A stretch of DNA of 64,000 bases from NCBI GenBank assembly GCA_009823395.1, contig CM020505.1, positions 7,934,129-7,998,128 on the forward strand, in the 5' to 3' direction. Positions 1 through 16,058 of this stretch are shown piece after piece. This DNA is from Thamnaconus septentrionalis. Its lineage: Eukaryota; Chordata; Actinopteri; Tetraodontiformes; Monacanthidae. The translations under genes were made by a program, and so were the position numbers. The notes beneath the pieces are model-generated. The model did not search any database. It worked only from the letters and a program-made list of their open reading frames with translations, and had not been told where the DNA came from. Every line of letters begins with the position of its first letter. Position 1 is the first letter of the stretch.

Positions 1-2
1 GT

Positions 3-8
<6 letters not shown>

Positions 9-46
<38 letters not shown>
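9..46. repeat. (GT)n microsatellite
   Basis: Pure GT alternation, then GAGAGAG. Confidence 0.95.
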
Positions 47-52
<6 letters not shown>

Positions 53-264
53 TGACACTCCACTTGGCGCGCACTTTGTATATCCCTTGTTTTATTCCAG
101 ACACATAATCTTTTTTCTGCCGTATATATAACTTGACAAGCGTTAAAATGCTACGGGCTAAAAATGACAAAGTCTTTATCTTTAAAAATCTGATGTACGC
201 CGGTCCGGAATGAAAGGCAGGATCCCACATTGAAAGAAAATGTAATTACACGCAGATGTCCTGA

Positions 265-3580
<3,316 letters not shown>

Positions 3581-3588
3581 GAACTGAG
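3581..3588. repeat. Left target-site duplication of the 920-bp hAT element
   Basis: GAACTGAG, directly abutting CAGTGTTG. The partner at 4509-4516 differs by one base. Confidence 0.8.
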
Positions 3589-4508
3589 CAGTGTTGCGAA
3601 AGTTCACTTTCTACATGAAATGGTTCAAAGTTCAGTTGACAACTTTTTAAAATGAACTAGTTCAGTTTATGGTTCATCATTCAAAATTTGAACTAAGTTC
3701 ATGGTTCCAAAAATGAACCAGTTCAGTTGTTTTTTCAATATGTCGTTGCGAGCCATTATTTTTTCGAAATTTTTTCACATTGAAACTATGCATCAGGTTT
3801 CCTCTTTGTATCCAATTTTGAACTCGCACCAATTTATCATCATTATCAGGGTTTATATTAGCATTGAGGGGACAGCCCTCAGAATACTGGCATTTCCCCA
3901 ACATTAGTTTAACACTTTGTTGCTGCCCATCCAGTCCACGCTAATAGCCAGCTGCAGCTTTCACCCTTAGTTTATTCTCAAAAACATGAGGAAAAACCTG
4001 CTGCTTGAATGCTCTTTTTAATGAAGAAGTATTAAAACAAAAACAAGAGAGAAACAGTTGGGATGGATTTTTCCCATCTGGATCATCACTGACGTTTTCA
4101 TAAAATGATCTTAAGTAATCATACGTAGACGTATTAACGGTGGATGTAGTAGAGTCTCAACAGTGGATGTAGTAGAGTCTCAACCAGTGCTGCTACTTCC
4201 ATTTGTTTTTGCCTCCATGCTTTGTAGCCAGTGCAACGACGCATGAGGCTGTGCGACTGTGATGGCTGGTGTTGCCAGATTGGGTTTTTTTTTTGTCTGC
4301 GACACATGAAAGCCTCTTTGCGGTGTGTTTTAGCTGGGTTTTCCATGGAAATCCGGCACACAGTTGTGTGAGAGCGTTGACGCTGTTCACAAACACATTT
4401 GCAACGACGTTCATCAAGCAGAAATATAGTGCGTTCAGTTCACGTTCCGCCAAAATATGAACTAGTTCATGGTCGATCGGCCATTGGACGAGCTCAAGCA
4501 CAACACTG
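3589..4508. mobile_element. Non-autonomous hAT-type DNA transposon, 920 bp
   Basis: The left end reads CAGTGTTGCG and the right end reads GCACAACACTG, so the termini are inverted copies (CAGTGTTG/CAACACTG). The flanks are GAACTGAG (3581-3588) and GAGCTGAG (4509-4516), a 7/8-matching 8-bp target duplication. CAGTG-type ends with 8-bp duplications define the hAT superfamily. The subterminal DNA is rich in short variants of GAACTAGTTCA and GTTCATGGTTC, likely transposase-binding repeats (3640-3730 and 4430-4480). No transposase frame is present, so it would depend on an autonomous relative. Confidence 0.85.
4140..4185. repeat. Two tandem 23-bp units inside the hAT element
   Basis: The unit GTGGATGTAGTAGAGTCTCA(ACA) occurs at 4140-4162 and again at 4163-4185 with only a terminal difference. 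This indicates a recent local duplication. Confidence 0.9.
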
Positions 4509-4516
4509 GAGCTGAG
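4509..4516. repeat. Right target-site duplication of the 920-bp hAT element
   Basis: GAGCTGAG, directly after CAACACTG. It matches 7 of 8 bases with the left copy. Confidence 0.8.
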
Positions 4517-7500
4517 GGTATCACTCGAATATTCTGCGAGTACTGATTGCAGCCATCACGCCACCACTGCTGCTGCTGCTCTCCTGTGTCTGAGCACTGC
4601 GAAGACAGCGGTTAACCTGCTGACCCACCGCCCCGCTCGCCGCTCAGCTTCTTGGCCGGAGCCGTGCAGAGCCGTCTGATACGAACCCATCAGGCGGCCC
4701 ACGTGCACGGTGCCATGAGGCCAAGAGGAGCCCGCTGCTTTCCCTTTTGTTCGCCAAAGAGGAGTGCAGATGAGGCAGAATTCATGTTTCAGACCTTGTG
4801 CGGGGAGCGCCGCAATCTCCTGCATAGAGAAATATTCCCGACCTGGCATCTGTGGCCTTCACGTACCAGCCCCAGCTGCAAGTCGGCGCCGCTCCGTCCC
4901 ACTCACTCTGCCGCCTCTCCCGGCAACCTCCAGCCCAATTCATAGAAGATGTAGCTGTACAATAAGCCTGTTTGTTAAATGCTGAAAGTTCATTCTAAAG
5001 GAATATATTTTAGTAACTGAGCGTTCGCTGACCTTTGCTGGAAAAGGTTGCGCAGTTTCCCCCCTGTATGTATTGTAACGGTGGCTTTGCAGTGTTGTGA
5101 CCAAACGGTACTGACACGCTCCAAAATGCCTTAATGTGTGTGGAGCCCCATCGCTCTGCCCCGACGTGCCACAATGGAACCTTTCCAAAAATCTTTTGGA
5201 TTTGCTTCATCTCTCACATCTCCATCTGGGGGAAGAGCCAAAATAAATCACTCCAAATGCGGAGCAACATCCCAGTGAAGCCGGTAAGCAGCCGCCTGAG
5301 GCTTCTCATTGGTGCAGAGGTCAACACGAAATTCTAACGTAGCCGAGCCAAACATATTACCCCCCTGAAAGCGAGCCACGATGCCTTTGGTGTTTGCGAG
5401 CTGCATCTCAGAAGGTCCGACACCTTTGCAGCGCAATGGAATGAAATGATTTTAATTATTTGAGTTGGTTTTTCGTCACAGCAAATGTAATAATTGTTTT
5501 ACAAAACCTGTGGCTAGTGTGTTTCAGCTCTGAAGTCAGACAGACGACTGAATGTCCCTGATTTGTCCACAAGCAGAGAAATATTTTAAAATGGTAACTG
5601 ACCATTGGTGCAAACAAGGGGCTTGGTCCACATGTATTCTTAAATTATCAGCAATGGAAAAGTGGAAGATTCCCAGTGTCTTTCATCATCACATCACTTA
5701 CTATTTATCTCCAGGAAAAATATATATACATTGTATACACAAAAGTTGCTTATTTTCCTATCTGAACCAAGTCCTGCAATTTGTAATTGCAGTCATCATA
5801 CATCCCATCGTTCCCTTTTAGGGAAAGTACCATTATAACACATTCAACGCCTTTCAAAAGACCCTGGATGCAGGTAACAGAAAGGAAAATTTAGAGACGG
5901 CAGTTTTAATGTAAATGTTCTCAAATCAAGTAATTCTGTTTCTTTACATCCTGCTCTCAATGTGAGGGTTTTCACCACTTCCCCAACCCCTGCCGCCGCT
6001 TCAACCCCCAGTGTTAGAAACGTGTTCAAACATCAGGCTTCTGAGCAATGACTGTGTAACAGCTAGAAAGTGTCGGTGCACCCCTGGGTGTCGCACTTCC
6101 TTCCAAAGATCATTTAGTTTCTCATAAGCAGACATAAATCCATCATAAAGTTAGGTCAGAGGGTGCAACAGTGCAAACCATGGACAATCTCCCTGCTATT
6201 TACCCCGTGGGTTTGGTGTCAGCAGTTAATTGTGTATCCGTGGCAGCTGCTGCACGGAGCTGTTTGCAGAAGTGGTTTGTGAGGCTGCCCTTGGACCTGC
6301 AATTTCACAAGTTATGTGACACATTTTTGATCCAGTTAGGAAGATTTATTACCCTGTGAGTGAACCACAATCCAGCATATTAATGAGTTCCACTGAAGAT
6401 CACGCACTCCCTGCCAATATATGTGGCTGCTGTCACGCTCTGAAGACACCCCCCCCCCCTACGATCTTAAGCGAAAGCACTGCGGCCACGTTTGCGTGGG
6501 GCTGATTCGCTGCACTCTTGGCACACGGCGCTCACACTCCGCATTGCGTGCGGTTTAGGTTTGCAGTTTCTTTAAAACCCTTCTATCGCACGGGCACACA
6601 GGCCTGAATAGGTTCTGTGCATGTCAAAACATACCAAGTCCCAGAAGTGCACTGTTGTGTTGATGTGCCGCCACGCACAAGGACTGGCAGTCGCATTTAT
6701 CGCTGAAGTGCGGTAATGCAGGCGGGTTGTTTAATTAGAAGTCATTTGCATTAACATTGGCGGGAAAAAGGGCATTGTTGCATTCTAACAAACTACAGTA
6801 TTTGCACATCATCAGCATAGCTCCAAATTCAAGACTCACATTATCTAATTTTCTTCATATTGCAGTTTATGGCGTGGCATCCAGTCACACAGTCCTGCCA
6901 GTGTGGAGAGCCAGGAATAGTTTTGCCTGGAAGTGATTTTACCACACACACTAATAGTAATCACGTTGACTATTCACACCTAAAAGCTCAAAGTCTGAAA
7001 AAAGTTCCCGCAGCTTGTATTCTATCAGCCGACTCGGGCTGAAGGCACCAGCGATCGCAGAGTTAACAAATATGATGGGATTATAGGCTTAAATGTATAG
7101 ATAGAGTATTTCTGCCTTTGGCTGTATTGTAATCGAAATAAGAGCATTGGAGCCGCAGCACTACAGTCAGAATATGCTAGCATGAGTTTAAGTGCAGGAA
7201 TTACATCATCCGAAGAATGCCTCCGAAACTATCAAGTCAACAATTTAATGCTCAGCATTTTATTACTCAGTTTGTCTTTGGATTGTCCCGCAACCAGAAA
7301 ACTACTGCAATGGTGTTGTTTTATGAGCTGTTTTATATTGGGAAACATTCACTGAAAAGGTTCCAAAATGTGTAATGTAATGACGTCAACAATGTCAATG
7401 TTTGCAGATGACGTCCTTCCTTATTCACAGGTTTAATTTCTGAGTCGCAGCAGCAGTGCTCGTCACAGGAAAGAAGAAATTTCCCTGTGGAATTTACAGC

Positions 7501-8137
7501 ATGTTTTATGTGAGTGCAGTATGGAGTCACAGAAATCTCCCAAGTTGCTTTCACTGGGAGTGACAGGCTAAAATTGGATGCACATGCAATTTAGGCGGAC
7601 TAAATGAATGAATGACGCTGATTTCATTTAATTTCTTTGTCGCCTTCATGAAATTCTTTGATATCTTTCCATTTTTTTCTAAGTTTTGCTCAACATCCTG
7701 GTTTTTAATACGCACCTGAGGAAGTAGAAGACAGGCTTTTCCTTCCACTTTCACCCCATTACAGTAGGACTGGAAGCACAGCCACACGGCTTTATGCAAA
7801 TCTGTGTTTAAAATGTATAATTGTGCCTTAATATGCCTTTGTGCAATGCTGTAAATTAAATAATGAGAAAACAATAACAAGAGGGTTATCTTAAGCGATC
7901 ACAGACTGTCGTTGAAAAACATACACAAACCCACACATACGCGCACTAGTCCCTGCCACTACGGAGTAGAAACCGCAGTTTTCTGGGAAAAATAGGCCAA
8001 CACTAGATAACCAGGCAATGGAACTAATCCAGGGCTACCGCTAGGGAAGGAAGGAAAGAAGTGCAGAGGGGGCGGAGAGAGAAGTTCGGGCTGCTGGGGG
8101 AGAGAGACACATAGGAAGAGACAGAGGGCTAAAGAAC

Positions 8138-8138
<1 letters not shown>
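4517..8138. other. Intronic DNA, no gene seen
   Basis: Unique-looking non-coding sequence. A C run lies at about 6450-6459. No transposon ends or conserved coding recognised. Confidence 0.65.

Positions 8139-8206
<68 letters not shown>
8139..8206. repeat. (AC)34 microsatellite
   Basis: Uninterrupted 68-bp AC tract. The long minus-strand Val-Cys frame over it is a repeat artefact. Confidence 0.97.
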
Positions 8207-8208
<2 letters not shown>

Positions 8209-11200
8209 ATGCTAAAGCTAGTAGAACTAAGTCCCTCTGCGGTTGGTAGTTCTGTCCGTCTGCCTGTGTCTTATTGTATTCCTGATAATTCTCTGAGCTG
8301 CTTCAGCTTGTCACCGGCACATCAGAAAGTTGAGCAGTTTTCACATTAGATAAGATCTGACAGAGATGGAAACTAAAAGAAAGGCCACGCACGCTCGCCA
8401 CTGCTGCACTTTTAAATTCTTTATCCTGCCCTGACATATCTCCAGTGCTTCTTCCGAGCAAAATGTTTTCATTTGTTTTGAGTCTAGATGTCATAGATAT
8501 CAATCTGAATTACCATAAACACTTCCATCCTCGGTTCAAAGGGCTCTAAAGTTTATTGTTGTTATGGGATGGCGGCAACCATCGCAGTTAAGCTGCAGTG
8601 CTTAAAACAAACTGCAACCTAATTCGCAGTGAAAAGTAAAAGCATCCACATCAAAAATTTCCCAAACAGATTCTCTCGCATTCTTGGAAATTAATAAGAA
8701 CACTTGAATTTGTCAGAGATAATTTCTAATTGTGCAGCATTGTGCTGATATTAACTATATTTTGGTGAAATGTTGCTTGTCACAGTGTTTACTCATTTCT
8801 TTCATGATAAACCCATAAACAGACCAGATACACCATGGGTCAATTGTTGATTGGTCTAGATCGGGCATAGGCAAACTACATAGTAGAAAGTAATACAAAA
8901 AAGCTGTATTTCATCAATTTATTTTGTGTTTTAAGAGTCGATTCATTAAAGAGCTGAACATCGTGGGCCTTCAAATGCTTAATTTTCAACAGACATTAAA
9001 GCACATCCCATCCCATGATATATATTTTTCCCCTATGTGGCGGTTCGCCAAAACACTCCATCCATCTGCTGCTGCTCCGACCCCCACGAGTCAAACAGTT
9101 TGCCGTCCTCTGCTCTCGATTCTTAAAGTTGTGTTGAATGCCTGATTTTGTTTAATTGTTATCGTTGAATGTTTGCAGCAAGGCCGTCAATGTTGCAACG
9201 TTGCAACATTGCAGCACCCCCCCCCCAACTATTAACTCAAAAGAAAGAAAGGCAAAAGCAGTATTTTGTCAGCAAAAACAAAACAAAAGAAATGAGCGTA
9301 TGTGTGTGAACGATGAAAAGATTGAATAAAAGTGACGGGAGCTGGAGCAGGAGTTGGACTGATGCTGAGTTCAGCTGTGTTGCTGAACTGTAGGACTGAT
9401 TGGAACAATGATGTCGGCAAGTCCCTCCTCCACAAACACCCCCACCCCACACCTCCCGCCTATCCAAACACCTGTTAGTGTGGCTGCAGGGTTGGAGGTG
9501 ACGGGATACGGAGGCGGGGATGAAGCAAGGAAGGAAAGAGTAGCTAACAGTGCGGTCAATTAAAACAGTGGTTGCTGCTGTGGCAGCGCCGCAACGCACG
9601 CACACACTCAGACGCACACACGCTTGCCGGTGTTACTGCGGCCGAGCTGAATTCTGGTCGCACGTCTGATCTGTTATAATGAAAATGAAGTGAAGGTTTA
9701 ATTTAGCGTGCGCTTAGATTGCTTCCGCTGTTGATAAAGGTGAACGATTCAGCCTCAACAAAGAGGCTAAAACACAGGAGATGATGCAGGTAAAGGTTAG
9801 AGTTACTGAAGGAAAAATCAATTTCTTTTATTTTCAGTAAACAGATGAAACAAGAATGTGGGTGTTCTGCAGCACAACTGTGCAGGTGCAGCCATGATAG
9901 CTGAGGTTGTCCGGGTGAGGTTTGCGCTCAGGATTAGTTGGTTCCCCGTTAGCACCGAGCTACTGAACAGGATGTACAGAAATAGCATGTGGCCATTGGC
10001 TGCATCTGACTTTTTTTTTTTTTTTTAGAGAGAATGAACAAAATAAGATAAATGAATGAAAACTCCGACATCTGCTACTCAAAACCATTTGCCAACGCTG
10101 AGAAAAACATTCTGCCTCGTGGATCTTTTGACCAAAGTTTCTATGGAACTGACTGGCCGGAGCTCAGAGGTCAGAAACACAAACACGGTGGCTGGGCAAC
10201 GCTTCCTTCAAGATTGCGGCACGGCTAGTGAATCGTCCGGCCTTGTGCTGATTGGAGCTTTCTCCGAGGTCGGAAACCTTTTGGGATGAGTTTTCCAAGC
10301 GTTTGTAGTGTCGGCCAGACGTCGTCGGAGACGGTCGCCAACGCAGCGCAGCAGACGGCCAAGGGTGATATTGATTTCGAGGTGTAGCTTTCTCAGTAAA
10401 CACTCGGCCACACGTAGCCGACTCGTCCTCAGGGCCGCTCGGGTTCAGCTGTGACATCCAGCATGAGTCGGAGTGTTTGCCAGGTTAACTACTGCACACA
10501 AGGTGGCGCCGCTGCCGGGACGTTCGCTGCTTGACCCGTCTGCTTGACCCACACCACGGCTCATAGCTGTACATTTAACCTAAAATGACTAATGCAGGGC
10601 CCTGTGGAGGGTATTTTTTTTCCCCAAGAAGTGAGCGCTCTCTGCATTTTTCCAGTGATGTTCACTGTTGAACAATGGTTTCTGTTTTTTATCAAGTGCA
10701 GCTCAGTCATCGCCGACCCGTCAGGGCCACTCATGATCCGTGATCCCTGTAATACTGCCTCTCGCCATCGGGAGAAGAGTGCAGCTGTGAGTAAGATTGC
10801 TGTGTGTACCTGAGCAGGTTCTCACTTTAATGTTGGAAACTCACTCTTCGAATCGAATCGTATCCCGGTGGCGTCACCCTGATTTGCCTGCAGATGTTCT
10901 TGATTGTCTGCTGTCTGTGTAGATGTGTCTAAGTGTGTTGGTATGTGCTGCTTTCTTTTAATGTGCCTCTCCTGCATGGTGACTGGCAGTCTAGCCAGAC
11001 AAGAGCACATTCCGCTTGCCACGACCCGTGTGGCTTTCTGACAAATGTAATAATCGTTTGCACTTTAATGAATGTTAAATGCCTACTTAACAAAAAGCGA
11101 AGGGAAAAATAAAGCCTGCCTCGGCTGGAGTCTGACTCAATGCTCAAAGTGACCAATGAAAGACATGCTAGGCGGCTGCTTCCCCCACAGGGCAGACACC

Positions 11201-14200
11201 ACCTGAACTCTCCCAAACCTCTTTGACTGGCATTCATTCCGTTTTTTTTATTTTTGGTTAGGTAATCTACCGAATTTCAAATGTCAACGGCGTTGCATAA
11301 AGAACATCATTAAAGCATTTTTAAGGTTTTTTTTTTCTTTTCTCCCGCTGAATGCCTGTTGGTGCTGCGGCTATGAATGACTAGTTTACACCCACTTCTC
11401 CTTCAGCGCCATTCTGCAGGGTCAATCAAGTATTCTGGAGTGCCCCCACCATTCTCTGTAATGCTGCCTTGCTGCGTGTCATTTACCAGGAGGGATTATT
11501 TCACAGTTTGAATCCGAAGCCGAAGAGGCCGCTGCCCTTGTCACGACTACAACCCAAAGCTTTCTGCCACAAACTTTATCGCAGCGTTAAATGTTTCACC
11601 GCTGCTGCTCACTTGTTAGATGTAACTTGACAGTTGTACTTTTAATGGGCCGTCATCACATCCATTATTGATGTCACAGCTGTTGGCAAAGTTCAAGTTG
11701 TGCCACGTAATCCTTTGGATTAGTGAAGCTTTCGACAAGCGCACACTGACCTTGTGTTAATGTTTAATTGCCGGTGTTTTTTTTTTGTTGCCCAGATTCA
11801 AAAGTGATCGACATAAAAATCTAAGAGGGGAAAAAACAATTGAGATCAATATTGAATAAAAAAAAAAAAAAAATAGCTGGCTGTGAGTGTTGCTGAAATG
11901 TCTCCTAAGTTAATGATGTGACTGAAGATTTCACAAGGCTGCGCTCAGATCATCCATTGCTGACTCTCCCTTATTTAGCACTGTCCCCAAGGCGGAACAG
12001 CTGATATATATTTTGCATTTCAAAACATCATACACCATAAGATGTAATGTGCACAGGCGTTTAGACACGAGGCCCTTGGGCGCCGCCCCGCCCCAACACA
12101 CTCACTGGTTGACTGACTGAATAACCGACTGGCTGGCTGTCATTTGTAGAACATCTGAGCTGGCGTTTCTCCAGAAAATCTGCCTTTGTTTTTCACCCCC
12201 TTCGGGTGTTTGCTGAGCAGTAATATGGAATCTACGCTTCCTCAAATTACAGATGAAACAATTGTTTGCTTCCAACAGATCAAGGTGAAAATGCTGGCTG
12301 GGAAAAAGCCAGAGTTTGAAATTCCTCCAAAAGATTTTCTTCTTTGTCGTACATCAAAGTGAAGTCGGGAAAAAGGCTTTAATATCCCAGGCTACTGTAA
12401 AAATTAAAAGACAGCACCGGCTCCACGGGCTTTTCCTTTTATTCATACACCAGGAGATGACACATTGTTTTTCCAACACACTTGGACATGCAGCTAAGAG
12501 CCAAGCCAAATTAGAACATTTTTAAAAATCTTTTTTTTCTCTTTCAAATGAGGTGAAATGTAGGCTAGCAAACCTTTCTTCATCTTTTGATTCTCGTTCA
12601 GTCATTTATTCATTTATATTTCCGTATTCAAGAACTGCAGCCTGTTTGTGGCATCTCTTCCTCTTTTGTCTCATTTCTATAAATTAAAGGAGCTGCAGGC
12701 GTCACTCAAATGTTGAAACAAATGTTGAGGAAGGACAAGTCCTGCCACCACTTTTGATGTGTTTTGTCTCTGACATGAGTTTCAGTCCTGCGCTGTTCCA
12801 ACCTGGAAAGTGAGGTGCCGAGAATAAAACCAGCAAACAAACTAACAAAGCCAATATTCAGTTTTACTCTCAAAGCATCTGAAACACTTATTGATTCCCA
12901 GCACTTGCTTTTTCATTTGCACAGTTTCTGCTGCCTTCCTTCTCTTGCCCGCTGTTCCTCTGTTACCAACATAGTCTTTCTTTTTTTCATCATTGGGAGC
13001 CTTTTCTCGTTTCTTTTTACACAGCAGAACGAGCCCCCCCACATAAGCATGCAAACAACTGAAACACAGTTTGGTGGGGAGATTGGGGAGATGAAAAGAG
13101 TTTTTCAGAGGGCGAAGAGGAATGTTTGTGAAACCAATGATCATGGAGTGAAAAGAGTTCCATGAATATAGCGCAGAAGTAAAATGTTTTTGTTGTATTT
13201 TGAATCCTTCCCCCGACAACCCAGAGGCCTGCAAACCCACTTTCTGGTACGCAGAAAACCTCTAGTCCATGTAGAATGTTTTGGACAAAGACAACATATT
13301 GTCCGGTCACCTATTTGCATGTTACTGTTGCTGCCACTAAAGGTTGCCTTATACTCAATCACAACCTTTATTTCCTTCTGTTTACTCAAGAGTGAAAAGA
13401 GAACTGACTTCATCCTCTGCTTGTGAATGTATTAAATCATCGCTACAGCACCAGACATTGTATCCAGCAGAAAAGTTTAAAGTTTAATAATAATTTCAGA
13501 ATGTTTTCAGAGGATGTGGAGTACGCAGTTATTGTGGGAGTCTCCAAATGTCACATTTGCGTGTGTAGGCTGCCGGTGCTGTGGGATACTGGTAAATTTA
13601 ATCATGCGGTTGCCACTGGTGTGTGCTTGAGTGTGTGCTAGTCTAATTCCCCGTGCACATGTGCCGATGGAGGAGCTGAGGTTCAACTCATTTTTTTGGT
13701 CCTTTGGTCCCTGTAGACTTGACGATGACCTCGGCTGGAATCCTTCCAGCGCTGGGCCTCCAACGGAGCCACGAAAAGATGTCTCAGTTTTTCTCTCTTT
13801 GAATGTGGAGCAAAAATAGTTCACTTACCCCAAAAAAATCCAAAGTGAGTCTTCATGGAGCCAGTGACTCAGCTCGCTTTGCATATTTTTAGCCCTGTGG
13901 TCGATTGCAACGCCGCACCTCGCCTGACGTTGAATGTATAATGAGTTTTCCACACCTACTCTGGACAGCCAGTTTGCCTCAGACTGTCAGAAGTAGTTTT
14001 GATGCCGCGATGATTGACAGATGACAGATTAGCGTATGTTGTTGAGTCACCCAGATTAAATGCCTTCTCTCTATTCTTCAGGATGGGGAGAACTTTAAGA
14101 TAAGGGAAGAAAATTAGTAGTAACACTTTGAAACTTGAATATTAAGAGTGTTATAAGTTAGTAGAAAGAAATACTGACATTGATTTCTGCATAGCCAGCA

Positions 14201-16014
14201 CTGACATTGACACAGGTGTGTGTGTGCGATGATAATGCTGAAGGTGAAATCAAGTGCCCTGGCATGAGGCTCCATCCCTCTTCCCCCTTAAAGTAGCTGC
14301 CTGCTGTCCATCATCTATAAAACAGACAAGCGCGGAAAGAGATGCAACCAACGGTCCATAATATTCAAAAGCCAGATCGGTGGACGGCCTCGTTGGATTC
14401 CAACACCCAGTAATAGCCGGTAACACGACTCTCAGTAGGTTTATACAGGGGCCAACTGGGCCCCACAGGGCCCCCAGAGGACTTGTTATAAGCCTCCTCC
14501 ATCGCACACATAGACCGGCTCGGCTAACTCCCAGGATGCCCTCTACAGCTGTGACGGTCTGCTGTATTCTCCTCGATGGCACCTCAGAGGAAGTGTGAGT
14601 GGCGTGATATCACCATAATGTGAGGGCATTATCCTGCCTAGCTTTTCGAAAATGGGAACTACCACCTCCATCTGCCACTCTGCGGGCCTTCAAGCAGCCC
14701 TCCGAAGGTGCGTGTCAGACAAGACGGCCTGGCATTGTTCAAGGCCTGAAGCATCTCGGCGTGAATCTCACACCTGGTCAATCACCGCGTCAGAGTCTTT
14801 TCGGTGTTATTAATATGAGCTCCGGAATTCTCAGCGTGCCTCCTTATATGTTGCAATAAATAGACGCCATTGCGTTGTTGGATGTGATGCCACTAGGAAG
14901 TATGGCAGTTTTTAGTTGTTTTTTGTAACTCCGTTATCTTGAGGCGCACAATACCCATAATGGCTTATTATCCCATCCTGATAAAGAAATAAATGACGGC
15001 ATTATCAGGGGATAAGGAGGTTGGTGTTTTCCATGATGCTGAGAAATGCAGTGGGTTGTGATGGCAGGACATGATACATTCTTCTATATGAACAAGATAA
15101 ATAGATTTCCAAGGTTGTTTCCTTGTTACCACAACAATATTTATCTCAAATTTTAGCAGTAAGTGGGATGATGCCTTCTCTGCTCTTGGCTAACTACAAT
15201 AATGACAACATTTTCTGCAGAATTTATTGAAATTTCATTTTTGATTGGTTCAATCAATTTTATTTGTTACGTAACGTATTTTTTTTTTTTTTTTACTCAC
15301 TTAGTTTCCTTAGTGACCATACAGAGAGGGATAAGATTTACTGGAGTCGACTCTGACGCTGATTAGTCTATTATGCAGTCTGTCCCTGGAATCTGACCGA
15401 GCCTGAATGCCTGAATCACAGAAATACTGACTAATATTGAACTGCGTCTGGACCTGAAACAGCACATTTTCTCACTGCAAACCAATGTCACCATTGTAAT
15501 GCAAACCATTGTGTTTTCAGCCTTTAGCCATTCTAGATGATTGTTTACTTTGAGAACTTGAAAAGGGCAAGAATTGTTTCGGTGCCCAATAACACAAATT
15601 ATTTATAATTTACTTTGGCGGGTGTCGACATTGGAGTCTTCGAAAAAGAAGGGAGGCCATCCTCTGCCTCCAGCCACCACCTGGGTTCACTTTCAAGTAA
15701 TTGGCAGATTTCTTTCCAACTTTCATTGATGTTTTTTCACATTTGATCAAAAAATGTTTAAATGGCACGGTTTTATTGACACATAGTTAATATTCCTTCA
15801 AATCAGTAGAGTTTTTTTTTTTTTTTTTTGCTGCCAGAGCAGCATTAGTATCCTTTTTGTTTGAAGAAAGTATTAAACTTTTAGGAGATAATCTTCAGCT
15901 TTTAGGTACAAAAATGAAATCACTCTTAAACATTGAGCGTGTCAAGTCTCCATGTTGCACCTCTCAATGGGCGCCAAAATCACATGCACACACTCACACA
16001 CTCTCTCTCTCTTT

Positions 16015-16015
<1 letters not shown>
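8207..16015. other. Intronic DNA, no gene seen
   Basis: Non-coding apart from the palindrome at 9188. T runs near 10011, 15281 and 15811 and an A run near 11860 are present. A possible worn hAT end (GGGCATAGGCAAACTAC, 8864-8880) has no partner. Confidence 0.65.
9188..9211. other. 24-bp perfect palindrome
   Basis: The half-site CAATGTTGCAAC is followed at once by its exact reverse complement GTTGCAACATTG. Each half carries TTGCAA, itself palindromic. It could be a paired transcription-factor site (C/EBP- or RFX-like by motif only) or a chance or element-derived hairpin. A run of C follows. Confidence 0.85.

Positions 16016-16054
<39 letters not shown>
16016..16054. repeat. (CA)n microsatellite, compound with upstream (CT)n
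   Basis: CT units at about 16000-16012 pass into a CA tract. Confidence 0.95.

Positions 16055-16058
<4 letters not shown>

Noticed and set aside
8860..8885. Second Charlie-like hAT element from GGGCATAGGCAAACTAC
   Set aside because: No partner end and no target duplication. At most a worn fragment.
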